From positions 1 to 28,768 of the forward strand of contig NZ_CP042422.1 in assembly GCF_007954625.1 (NCBI RefSeq): a DNA stretch of 28,768 nucleotides, given 5' to 3'. Made by a program: the position numbers and the translations under genes. The DNA comes from Leuconostoc lactis. Lineage in GTDB: Bacteria > Bacillota > Bacilli > Lactobacillales > Lactobacillaceae. The notes beneath the pieces were generated by a model. It was not told the DNA's origin, did not search any database, and saw nothing but the letters and a program-made list of their open reading frames with translations. Below are positions 21,960 to 28,768 of this stretch, piece after piece (within the stretch, counting starts at the first letter, position 1; each line of letters starts with the position of its first letter).

Positions 21960-24659
21960 TTATTTCATGTAGTATCGTTGTTCCCGTTTGTAAAAGGCTT
22001 CTTTCCCACCTTCTAGTAAATCTGTTATTTGATCTCGAATATCTGAAGTTTCAAGTGATCCAGAAGAGTAGTTAATACTAAAAGCTGAACTATCACGTTC
22101 AGCAATGATTATTTCTTCTGCATCTGTTAGAACTACTAGATTTGCGTTATGAGTTACCAGTATGACTTGTCGAGTATTTGAAATTTCTTTTAGTAATGGA
22201 ACAAGCATCTTCACTATTGTATTATTATCTAAATCGTCTTCCGGTTGGTCTAATATAATAGTTGACTGGTTATTGGAGGCCATTAAAAGAACCTGTAATA
22301 GTACAACACCTTTCATACCGGGTGACATTTCTTGTAGAGAATCATTTCCCAACAGGAGATCAAAAGTGAAATGGGTTAATTTTTTCATGATTACCTTGAC
22401 AAGGTCAATGTTATCATGGTTATTATTAAATTTAATGTCATTATTGTTGAGCACTGTACCAATCTGAGTGGACAGTGCTTTTTGATCGGTAGACCATTTA
22501 AACGAACCATTACTTTGATTTATCATGGTGAGATCTAGATCTTCTGGCAAACTATATCGTCTATTTATATGATTAGAAATCTCATCTTGCCAATCGACAG
22601 TATCTTTTAAAATCAACCTAGTTGATTGATCCTCTACCTGACCAAAGTTCAATATATTCAGTTTGTTTATTGAATCTTGAAAAGTAGTTCTAGCAGAATC
22701 AATTTTAGATATTAAGTTGATGATTTTTTCGATAGATTTTTTATACGCATCTTCATATTTTTGTAAATTGTCTTTGGCCGACGCGAGCTTGGTTATGTCA
22801 TCATTTACGATAAGTAAGTTTTTATCGATTTCTTCAATATTTTTGCGAACGGCAGTATCCTTGGTGTTTATTTCGTTTATTTCAGATTGAATAGTTTCAA
22901 TTTGAACGGTATTTTTTGCTATTTCAGTGTCAAGGAAGTTTATTTCAACATCTTTAATATCTGATAAACTGGATTTAAATTCACTCCAGTTTTTTGAAAT
23001 GGCACTTTTATTTTCTGCTGTTCTCAACGATGAAAAATGAACTTTTAAAGTTTCAATTAGAGGATCCATTTGTTTATGGAAATTATCTATTTCTGAAAAA
23101 GTCTTACTTAATTTATATTTTTTGTCATTTAACTCTGATAATGTAGTTTTATTTTCAGCTAGCTTTATTTCATTCTCATTTTTATTAGAAATTTCCGTTT
23201 CAGTTAAAGATGAGTTCGAAATAATTTCTTGTTTTTTTTCAGATAAATTATTCAGTATTTCATTTAAAGCTTCTTGAGTTCTAAGTGCGGAAATTTCTTT
23301 TTTAGCTGCTATAATGTAGAGTTTATTATCTGATAAACTCTTTGTAATATTGTCTATTTCATTATTGTGTTCATTAATAATATCTTGATAATTATCAAGA
23401 ATAATTTTTGCCTTCTCGCTGCGAGAAATTATTCGAGAAATTGTATCTTGAAGGTTTGTATTATCTTCTGATAGATTGCTAATATAATTTTGCGGATAAT
23501 ATTCTACTTGGACATCCAGCTGATTTGCTAGTGATGTAATTAAATTGGTTTGTATATTCTTCGTTATGAATTCGTATTTTTTCAGACTGTCATTAATATT
23601 TTCATCAGTAAATTTAAGTGATGCTTTTTTTGCGAATAAAGTTGCTAATGTTGATTTCCCAGAAGAACGTGGGCCGATAATAACGTTAAGATTGGGGTTA
23701 ATCTCTAATTTGCTTGGAGACACCTGAAAATTATTAGTTGTTGGTTCGAATTCAATAGCCTTTATATACGGAGACCGAGAATCGTTTGGATTATTTTTTG
23801 AAGAGTTTGATAATTTAGTCCTGTTTATTGGATCATATTTTATTTGTTTTAGTCCGTTAAAGGACAGGTCTGATTTTATCCAACTATATGTCTCACCTAT
23901 GGTGTAACGATCCGTGTCTTCTTTTGGAAGAAAACCATGAGCATCTGAACCACTTAGAACGGGTTTTATTTCAGTATTGTTACTCCAAAAATTGTAATCC
24001 TTTAGGTTATGTGAGAATACTATGTCGGTTATATTAGCTATATCATCATAGACAAAATCCCCTTTTCCACTATTGTTTTGTAGTGTTCCAGAGATGTCTT
24101 CATTTGGTACGGCAATTAAATAAGCTCCTTCGAAATTTATATTCGATTTTAATAAATCACGAAGTGTTTTCTTTGATATTGAGAATCGTTCCTTCACATC
24201 TTTTATGCTATCGGATTCCGTTGCTGACCTTAAACTTTCTAACCCAGATTCGTTGAATTTAAAGATATGTTGGTTATACTCGTAACTTAATTGACTAATA
24301 AAATTAGTCCTGATATCTTCAGGAGAGAGTTTGTCAGGATCGAAGAGTATATGTAGGTTAACTAATTCGTTGCTTTTACCGCGTACTGAAGTTTCTAAAC
24401 GAATCTCAATATTGGGAAGTAAATAGACATTTTTTGGGAATTTACCGTTTTTTTGTAGCTCGACTAAATATTCATAGTTATCTATACTGTAATAATCAGT
24501 AACTCCAATTGCATCTATTTTATTTTCAATAATTTTTGTTTTAAAGTTTTCGAGAATATCTGAATCCTGTAACGTTCCACCAAACTCATTATTTCTTTCT
24601 GTCCCTGGTGTATGCATATGGATATCCCACTTATGCCATAATGACCCTGAGTTAATCAT
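21960..24659 (-). CDS. PHP-phosphoesterase/SMC-like ATPase, TrlF-type, putative defence protein
   Basis: The protein has 899 residues. An N-terminal PHP domain (1-270) carries metal ligands WDIHMHT (H14, H16), GVTDYYS (about 52-58), PNIEIRL, LHILFD and GSDAHGF (about 237-243). An ABC/SMC-type ATPase head follows, split by a long coiled coil. Walker A is GPRSSGKST (about 329-337), the coiled coil spans about 420-680, the ABC signature-like SPGMKG precedes Walker B ILDQPEDDLD (about 800-809), and the H-loop VTHNAN is at about 834. The protein resembles the 'TrlF family AAA-like ATPase' and related RecN/RloC-like anti-phage ATPases fused to nucleases. Convergent to a type III R-M operon, it probably acts in defence or DNA damage sensing, with the PHP domain cutting nucleic acid or nucleotide when the ATPase is triggered. 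GAGGCGG lies upstream of the ATG. Domain calls are firm; function is inference. Confidence 0.85.
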   Translation of the reverse strand: MINSGSLWHKWDIHMHTPGTERNNEFGGTLQDSDILENFKTKIIENKIDAIGVTDYYSIDNYEYLVELQKNGKFPKNVYLLPNIEIRLETSVRGKSNELVNLHILFDPDKLSPEDIRTNFISQLSYEYNQHIFKFNESGLESLRSATESDSIKDVKERFSISKKTLRDLLKSNINFEGAYLIAVPNEDISGTLQNNSGKGDFVYDDIANITDIVFSHNLKDYNFWSNNTEIKPVLSGSDAHGFLPKEDTDRYTIGETYSWIKSDLSFNGLKQIKYDPINRTKLSNSSKNNPNDSRSPYIKAIEFEPTTNNFQVSPSKLEINPNLNVIIGPRSSGKSTLATLFAKKASLKFTDENINDSLKKYEFITKNIQTNLITSLANQLDVQVEYYPQNYISNLSEDNTNLQDTISRIISRSEKAKIILDNYQDIINEHNNEIDNITKSLSDNKLYIIAAKKEISALRTQEALNEILNNLSEKKQEIISNSSLTETEISNKNENEIKLAENKTTLSELNDKKYKLSKTFSEIDNFHKQMDPLIETLKVHFSSLRTAENKSAISKNWSEFKSSLSDIKDVEINFLDTEIAKNTVQIETIQSEINEINTKDTAVRKNIEEIDKNLLIVNDDITKLASAKDNLQKYEDAYKKSIEKIINLISKIDSARTTFQDSINKLNILNFGQVEDQSTRLILKDTVDWQDEISNHINRRYSLPEDLDLTMINQSNGSFKWSTDQKALSTQIGTVLNNNDIKFNNNHDNIDLVKVIMKKLTHFTFDLLLGNDSLQEMSPGMKGVVLLQVLLMASNNQSTIILDQPEDDLDNNTIVKMLVPLLKEISNTRQVILVTHNANLVVLTDAEEIIIAERDSSAFSINYSSGSLETSDIRDQITDLLEGGKEAFYKREQRYYMK

Positions 24660-25062
24660 GAAAAAACCGCCTCATTTTATTTTAAATACTTTTATATTTT
24701 ATCATTATTTATTAATTTGGCTGACTAAAATTTACGCATTGCAATAGCTACAACCCTTCTCATGTTAGGCCCTTAAGATGATATTTGGTACTGGATTAAA
24801 ATATATTCCGAGGTGTTACTGGCAAAAGGTAATTGTTTTAGAACATTCTCTGATATGGACTAGTATGTCTCTCTCACAATGTGCATTATCCCAATAATAG
24901 GGAATTAAGGGTCTATAATTACATAATAACCCCTCGAAAAGACTATCAAAACAGCCCCATTATCTAATCACTAGATAATGGGGGCTTTTTTTTATTTATT
25001 TATAATAATGACCCCTTAACGTCGCTACATTTTTCCATAATTTTATAATTAGACCGTTATAT
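24660..25062. other. Intergenic region, no supported gene
   Basis: Upstream of the PHP-ATPase (minus strand) an AT-rich stretch (24680-24730) could hold its promoter. Positions 24740-24950 contain no frame of note and no recognisable RNA. The region ends with a strong terminator (24953-24994) for which no gene is visible upstream on the plus strand, so either a deleted gene or a small RNA is possible. Confidence 0.4.
24953..24994. terminator. Orphan strong terminator
   Basis: AGCCCCATTATCTA and TAGATAATGGGGGCT pair over a 5-base loop, followed by a long T run (TTTTTTTT). No plus-strand coding sequence precedes it within 290 bp. Confidence 0.85.
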
Positions 25063-25164
25063 ATGAATTACGATGCGATGCAACAACTTTCCCTACTAAT
25101 TAAAGACTCCACCACCTTTAAAAACCACGCAGCTTATTTATGGAGATTGCAGCAACTAAAGTGA
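25063..25164 (+). CDS. Doubtful 33-codon ORF
   Basis: ATG to TGA encodes a helical, Q/L-rich peptide (MNYDAMQQLSLLIKD... LWRLQQLK). There is no recognisable ribosome binding site. It ends 25 bp before the promoter of the dehydrogenase gene. It could be a remnant of a larger gene or noise. Confidence 0.2.
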   Translation: MNYDAMQQLSLLIKDSTTFKNHAAYLWRLQQLK

Positions 25165-25188
25165 AACAATCATTTTAGTCGCTATTTT

Positions 25189-25217
25189 TTGAAAGCGCTT
25201 TCTATTAGTGCTATGAT
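25189..25217 (+). promoter_or_regulatory. Promoter of the dehydrogenase-oleate hydratase pair with overlapping cre
   Basis: -35 TTGAAA (25189-25194) and -10 TATGAT (25212-25217) are exactly 17 bp apart. TGAAAGCGCTTTCT (25190-25203), a symmetrical cre-type box, covers the -35. This repeats the design of the promoters at 2786 and 4256. Confidence 0.78.
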
Positions 25218-25250
25218 TAACCTATTAAATCATTAATAGGAGGAGAAAAC

Positions 25251-26135
25251 ATGTCTATAAAAAATGTAACTGTTGCAGGTGGTGGTATTTTAGGTGGGCA
25301 AATTGCCTTTCAAAGTCAGTTCATGGGATTCAATGTTACGGTTTATGATGTCAATGATTCTGCTCTAAAACACTCTGAGCAATTAATGACATCATATCCT
25401 GATATTTATAAAAATTTCTATGAAGATGGTGAAAAAGCGGATGAAGTTATTGAAAAAATTCGCTTTAGTTCTAATCTAGCTGATGCTGTTCAGGATGCAG
25501 ACCTAGTAATTGAGGCCATTCCAGAAAATGTCAACATTAAGAAGGATTTCTATAAGCAACTTTCGAGAGTTGCCCCCAAAAAAGCAATATTTGCTTCAAA
25601 TTCTTCTACGTTCGTCCCATCTCAATTTGTTGACAGTGTTGATCGTCCAGAAAAATTTTTAGCCCTACATTTTGCTAACCAAATATGGGTCAACAATATT
25701 GCTGAAATTATGGGACATGCGGGAACTGATGAGAAGTATATTGACGAACTTGTGAAATTTGCGAGAGATATCCGAATGGTCCCTTTTAAATTAAACAAGG
25801 AACAACATGGTTATATTCTAAATTCACTCTTAGTTCCATTTTTAGATGCGGGACAAAAACTGTGGGCAAATGAAATTTCCGATCCTCATACAATTGATAA
25901 AGCTTGGATGTTAGCAACGAAGGCTCCAATGGGACCGTTTGCAATATTAGATGTTGTTGGTCTACAGACACCCTATAATTTAGCTTTATCAAGGTCAGAA
26001 ACAGATGAAGAACAAGCCAATATTGCTCGTTTGATAAAAGAAATGATCGATAAGGGACATACGGGATTAGCAGCAGGAAAGGGATTCTATGAATATCCTA
26101 ACCCTGAATACCAACAAGAGTCATTCTTAAAATAA
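25251..26135 (+). CDS. 3-hydroxyacyl-CoA dehydrogenase-family protein
   Basis: This 294-residue NAD-dependent dehydrogenase starts after AGGAGGAG. It has the N-terminal Rossmann motif AGGGILGGQ (9-17) and the NAD-selecting VYD (31-33). The catalytic set is S119 (SNSST), H140 (ALHF), E152 and N191 (GYILNSLL), with spacing as in human HADH. The usual HFFNPV is replaced by HFANQIW, which changes the wall of the substrate pocket. No other beta-oxidation or thioester-forming gene is nearby. Since oleate hydratase lies 63 bp downstream in the same transcript, it may handle a hydroxy fatty acid or its derivative; a short-chain 3-hydroxyacyl-CoA remains the family default. Confidence 0.85.
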   Translation: MSIKNVTVAGGGILGGQIAFQSQFMGFNVTVYDVNDSALKHSEQLMTSYPDIYKNFYEDGEKADEVIEKIRFSSNLADAVQDADLVIEAIPENVNIKKDFYKQLSRVAPKKAIFASNSSTFVPSQFVDSVDRPEKFLALHFANQIWVNNIAEIMGHAGTDEKYIDELVKFARDIRMVPFKLNKEQHGYILNSLLVPFLDAGQKLWANEISDPHTIDKAWMLATKAPMGPFAILDVVGLQTPYNLALSRSETDEEQANIARLIKEMIDKGHTGLAAGKGFYEYPNPEYQQESFLK

Positions 26136-26198
26136 GGATGACATTAACGTTTTTTTAATAGATTATATCAACATAAAGCGTAGTAAAAGGAGGCCATT

Positions 26199-27962
26199 AT
26201 GCGATATTCTAACGGAAATTATGAAGCTTTTGCACGTCCAAGGAAGCCCAAAAATGTGGATCAAAAATCAGCGTATATTATTGGAGGAGGGCTGGCCGGA
26301 TTGGCTACCGCTGTTTTCTTGGTGCGCGATGGACAAATGTCCGGGGAAAAAATTCATATATATGAGGAATTGCCTACTCCGGGTGGATCGTTAGATGGAG
26401 AAAAGCGTGCCAATATCGGCTTTGTGACACGTGGTGGTCGAGAAATGGAAAATCATTTTGAAACTATGTGGGACATGTATCGATCAATTCCTTCTTTAGA
26501 AATTGAAGACGCCTCTTACTTAGATGAATTTTATTGGCTAGATAAAGATGATCCAAATTCATCTAATACTCGCCTAATTTATAATCGCGGACAGCGCGTA
26601 CCAACTGATGGCCTCTACACTTTGGATGAAAAATCTAAAGAATTAATAGATTTAGTTTTAACTCCTGAGTCAAAATTGGGTAAGACGACTATTGAGGAAT
26701 TCTTCTCAAATGAGTTCTTTGAAAGTAACTTTTGGATGTACTGGGCAACTATGTTTGCTTTTGAAAAGTGGCACTCTGCAGTTGAGATGCGTCGATACAC
26801 GATGCGATTTATTCATCATATTGATGGATTACCTGATTTTAGTGCCCTAAAGTTCAATAGGTACAATCAGTATGAGTCTATGGTTCTACCAATTATAAGG
26901 TATTTAGAGTCATACAATGTCGAATTCATCTATGATACACAAGTTAATAATGTTGTGGTAGATTTCGAAAATGACGAAAAAATTGCAAAAAAACTCGTGA
27001 TCCAGGATGGTGATGATGTTAGCCTATCACGTGATGATCTTGTATTCGTTACAAATGGTTCTATTACAGAAAGTTCAACATACGGAAGCCATGATAAACC
27101 CGCTCCTATATCAAAAGAGTTGGGTGGTAGTTGGTCACTATGGAAGAATCTGGCAGAACAATCTAATGATTTCGGTCATCCAGAAGTATTCTACGATAAC
27201 CTACCTGACAAAAGTTGGTTCGTATCAGCGACAGCCACTATAAAATCACCAGAAATTGAACCTTACATTGAACGTCTCACCAATCGTGATTTGCATGATC
27301 ACAAAATTAATAGTGGTGGGATCATTACCATAACCGATTCGAACTGGTTGATGAGTTTCGCGGTTCACAGGCAGCCACATTTCAAAGAACAAAAAGAAAA
27401 TGAAACAATTGTATGGATATATGGATTATATTCAGATACCAAAGGAAATTTTGTTGATAAGACTATTGTAGAAAGTTCTGGTGAAGAAATCACTCAAGAA
27501 CTCCTTTATCACCTTGGTGTCCCTGAGTCCAAGATCAAACAATTGTCTAACCAAAACAATATAAATACCGTTCCAGTATTTATGCCATTTATTACGTCAT
27601 ACTTTATGCCCCGCGTTGCGGGTGATAGGCCAGATATTGTTCCTAAGGGATCTGTTAATTTAGCCTTTATTGGTAATTTCGCAGAGTCACCTAGTAATGA
27701 CACCGTGTTCACTACCGAATATTCAATTAGGACAGCCATGGAATCTGTATATACTTTGCTTGAAGTTGAACGAGCTGTTCCTGAAGTTTATGGATCCATT
27801 TATGATATTCGAGAACTACTTAAAGCCATCTACTATATGGGAGATAAAAAAACCATTGATGAGGCTAATTTAGGAATCCCTAAATTAGCTAAAGTAGTTC
27901 TAAAAAAGAAGATAAAGGGAACGTTTATCGAAGAGCTACTTACCGAGAGTAAATTACTATAA
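26199..27962 (+). CDS. ohyA: Oleate hydratase (fatty acid double-bond hydratase)
   Basis: The 587-residue FAD flavoprotein is of the usual size for the family. GGGLAGLA (29-36) is the dinucleotide-binding loop. RGGREMENHFE at 78-88 contains the catalytic E82, in the same position as in Staphylococcus aureus OhyA. FAFEKWHSAVEMRRY and the C-terminal VAGDRPDIVP and FIGNFAESPSNDTVFTTEYS complete the FAD and substrate sites. It adds water to the cis-9 bond of oleate or linoleate to give 10-hydroxy acids and detoxifies host or plant unsaturated fatty acids at the membrane. AAAAGGAGG precedes the ATG. It appears to be co-transcribed with the dehydrogenase. No obvious terminator follows. Confidence 0.96.
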   Translation: MRYSNGNYEAFARPRKPKNVDQKSAYIIGGGLAGLATAVFLVRDGQMSGEKIHIYEELPTPGGSLDGEKRANIGFVTRGGREMENHFETMWDMYRSIPSLEIEDASYLDEFYWLDKDDPNSSNTRLIYNRGQRVPTDGLYTLDEKSKELIDLVLTPESKLGKTTIEEFFSNEFFESNFWMYWATMFAFEKWHSAVEMRRYTMRFIHHIDGLPDFSALKFNRYNQYESMVLPIIRYLESYNVEFIYDTQVNNVVVDFENDEKIAKKLVIQDGDDVSLSRDDLVFVTNGSITESSTYGSHDKPAPISKELGGSWSLWKNLAEQSNDFGHPEVFYDNLPDKSWFVSATATIKSPEIEPYIERLTNRDLHDHKINSGGIITITDSNWLMSFAVHRQPHFKEQKENETIVWIYGLYSDTKGNFVDKTIVESSGEEITQELLYHLGVPESKIKQLSNQNNINTVPVFMPFITSYFMPRVAGDRPDIVPKGSVNLAFIGNFAESPSNDTVFTTEYSIRTAMESVYTLLEVERAVPEVYGSIYDIRELLKAIYYMGDKKTIDEANLGIPKLAKVVLKKKIKGTFIEELLTESKLL

Positions 27963-28147
27963 AACACAATAGCCGTAAAAAATTTTAAAGCGACAAAATT
28001 ATTGCCAATTATAAGTACCAAACCCATTATGCGTCATATTTTTGTAGTAATGGACTGTTAGTTTTGGAAAAAGACTGCTCTTATGCTAGATTTACGGACA
28101 GATTTTCTTCTGCCCTGTAAACTAATAGCATAGGAGCATTTTTTAAT

Positions 28148-28408
28148 ATGATTCGATACAAAAAAGAATTTAACCAGTCTCTTGTTGAGATGCACAATCA
28201 AGGCCGTTCATATGCTGATCTATCCGCTGAATATGGACCTTCGGTCGACTCAATCCGTAACTGGGTCAAGTTGTACGCGTTCCACGAAGTGGACGGCGAA
28301 AAATGGACGCAAGCTGATGTAAACGCATTACAAAAGGAAAACGACAAACTTCGCGAAGAACTTGAGATTTTAAAACGAGCCGCGGTGTTACTTTCGAAGT
28401 ACAACTAA
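28148..28408 (+). CDS. IS3-family transposase OrfA
   Basis: The 86-residue protein has an N-terminal helix-turn-helix (residues 3-50: FNQSLVEMHNQGRSYADLS, SVDSIRNWVKLY) and a leucine-zipper-like C-terminus (LQKENDKLREELEILKRAAV). This is typical of OrfA, which binds the inverted repeats. It is normally fused to OrfB by a -1 ribosomal frameshift near GATTTTAAAACG (28365-28376). It appears intact although its partner is cut. Confidence 0.9.
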   Translation: MIRYKKEFNQSLVEMHNQGRSYADLSAEYGPSVDSIRNWVKLYAFHEVDGEKWTQADVNALQKENDKLREELEILKRAAVLLSKYN

Positions 28409-28695
28409 CGCAAAATCGCGAGTTAGGACTGGAAATCATTGACCGTTCGCTCGCAATGGGACACCGCATAACAAGCGTTTTATCAGCTTTGAATATAGCT
28501 CGAAGCACTTATTATCAATGGAAAAATTGGCATCCCAGCCAACAAGAGACGCGTCGCAACGCTCTAAAAATGGCAATCAAAGCCGTCTACAACACCAATC
28601 GTGGGATCTATGGCTACCGACGCATCGCCGCATTTTTACGGTTCATTTTGAACACTGAAGTTGGTGATCGTTTGGTTTGGGAGCAATTATGTTAG
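28388..28695 (+). pseudogene. Truncated IS3-family OrfB transposase
   Basis: In the -1 frame relative to OrfA, residues read VTFEVQLTQNRELGLEIID and continue with HRITSVLSALNIARSTYYQW and GIYGYRRIAAFLR, the HTH_21 domain of IS3 OrfB. After that the frame continues about 18 codons into unrelated sequence (ILNTEVGDRLVWEQLC) and stops. The rve/DDE catalytic domain is missing, so the protein is inactive. Confidence 0.85.
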
Positions 28696-28701
28696 CATTC
28701 A

Positions 28702-28736
28702 AAAAGTTGAGATACCGACACTATCTTAACTTTTTT
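28702..28736 (+). terminator. Terminator at the window end
   Basis: AAAAGTTGAGATA and TATCTTAACTTTT pair (one mismatch) over a 7-base loop and are followed by T residues. It belongs to whatever gene contributed the tail after 28638. Confidence 0.75.
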
Positions 28737-28768
28737 ATGTGGTTAAGCTGACACCAGCTTAACCCACG
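28731..28768. repeat. Perfect palindrome and degenerate copy of part of the oriT-adjacent gene
   Basis: GGTTAAGCTG-ACAC-CAGCTTAACC (28741-28764) is a perfect 10-bp inverted repeat. The surrounding 28 bases resemble 13388-13415 (ATGTGGTTAAGCTGACATCAGCTT...), which encodes the VSLTT part of the small gene beside oriT. Read on the minus strand this copy has stop codons, so it is a relic. It suggests a second mobilisation-type segment beyond the window or past recombination. Confidence 0.55.

Larger units (their letters stand above)
28051..28695 (+). mobile_element. Truncated IS3-family element (second type)
   Basis: The left end starts near TGGACTGTTAGTTTTGG (28051). It is followed by orfA and the first third of orfB in the -1 frame. 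After about 28638 the sequence leaves transposase homology, so the catalytic DDE region and the right end are absent. It differs from the element at 10572 (different inner end and OrfA). Confidence 0.75.

Noticed and set aside
24740..24950. tRNA or riboswitch before the fatty-acid operon
   Set aside because: No cloverleaf, T-loop motif or recognisable aptamer could be traced; the terminator lies 250 bp before the next gene.

Overview
The window is low-GC Gram-positive DNA with strong AGGAGG-type ribosome binding sites. Its features point to a plasmid of a lactic acid bacterium, most likely Lactobacillaceae or Leuconostocaceae: an iteron-driven Rep_3 initiator, a MobV relaxase next to a pMV158-like nick site, a Hol_Tox type I toxin, IS3-family fragments, CcpA-type cre boxes and an oleate hydratase. 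Both ends lie in repeated or insertion-sequence DNA, so this may be a contig broken at repeats. I cannot name the species.

Layout. (1) 1-2580 is a segment bounded on each side by the same 78-bp IS3-family right end. It holds hxlR and, divergently, hxlAB (formaldehyde sensing and fixation by the ribulose monophosphate route), then a type I toxin-antitoxin locus with a convergent antisense RNA. (2) 2581-10571 is a stress cassette: an SDR oxidoreductase, several small membrane proteins, GlsB-AmaP-DUF2273-Asp23, a second GlsB, an aldo/keto reductase, a sugar transporter and a polysaccharide pyruvyl transferase-like protein. Truncated gene fragments lie at both edges and the right ends of the same IS abut both sides. 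(3) 10572-10979 is a 408-bp internally deleted copy of that IS with both ends intact. (4) 11107-12639 encodes a multicopper oxidase on the minus strand. (5) 13181-14934 is the mobilisation module with oriT. (6) 15250-17114 is the replicon, with iterons, initiator and a DUF536-like accessory protein. (7) 17107-21728 is a type III restriction-modification pair whose reading frames overlap the replication genes. It faces a large PHP-phosphoesterase/SMC-type ATPase (21960-24659) across a perfect 23-bp palindromic terminator. (8) 25251-27962 is a 3-hydroxyacyl-CoA dehydrogenase/oleate hydratase pair. (9) 28051-28768 is a broken IS3-family element followed by a degenerate repeat of part of the oriT-proximal gene.

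How it fits together. The cargo deals with reactive or membrane-damaging compounds: formaldehyde (HxlAB), carbonyls (SDR, AKR), metal or phenolic oxidation (multicopper oxidase), unsaturated fatty acids (oleate hydratase) and envelope stress (Asp23/AmaP/GlsB). Three separate promoters (before the SDR, GlsB1 and dehydrogenase genes) share one geometry, in which a cre-like box overlaps a TTGtAA/TTGAAA -35 placed 17 bp from the -10. Carbon-source control may therefore link the stress and fatty-acid modules. The backbone is a mobilisable theta plasmid. The defence genes are welded to replication on one side and face a PHP-ATPase of unproven function on the other, which is the best candidate here for an incompletely described system.
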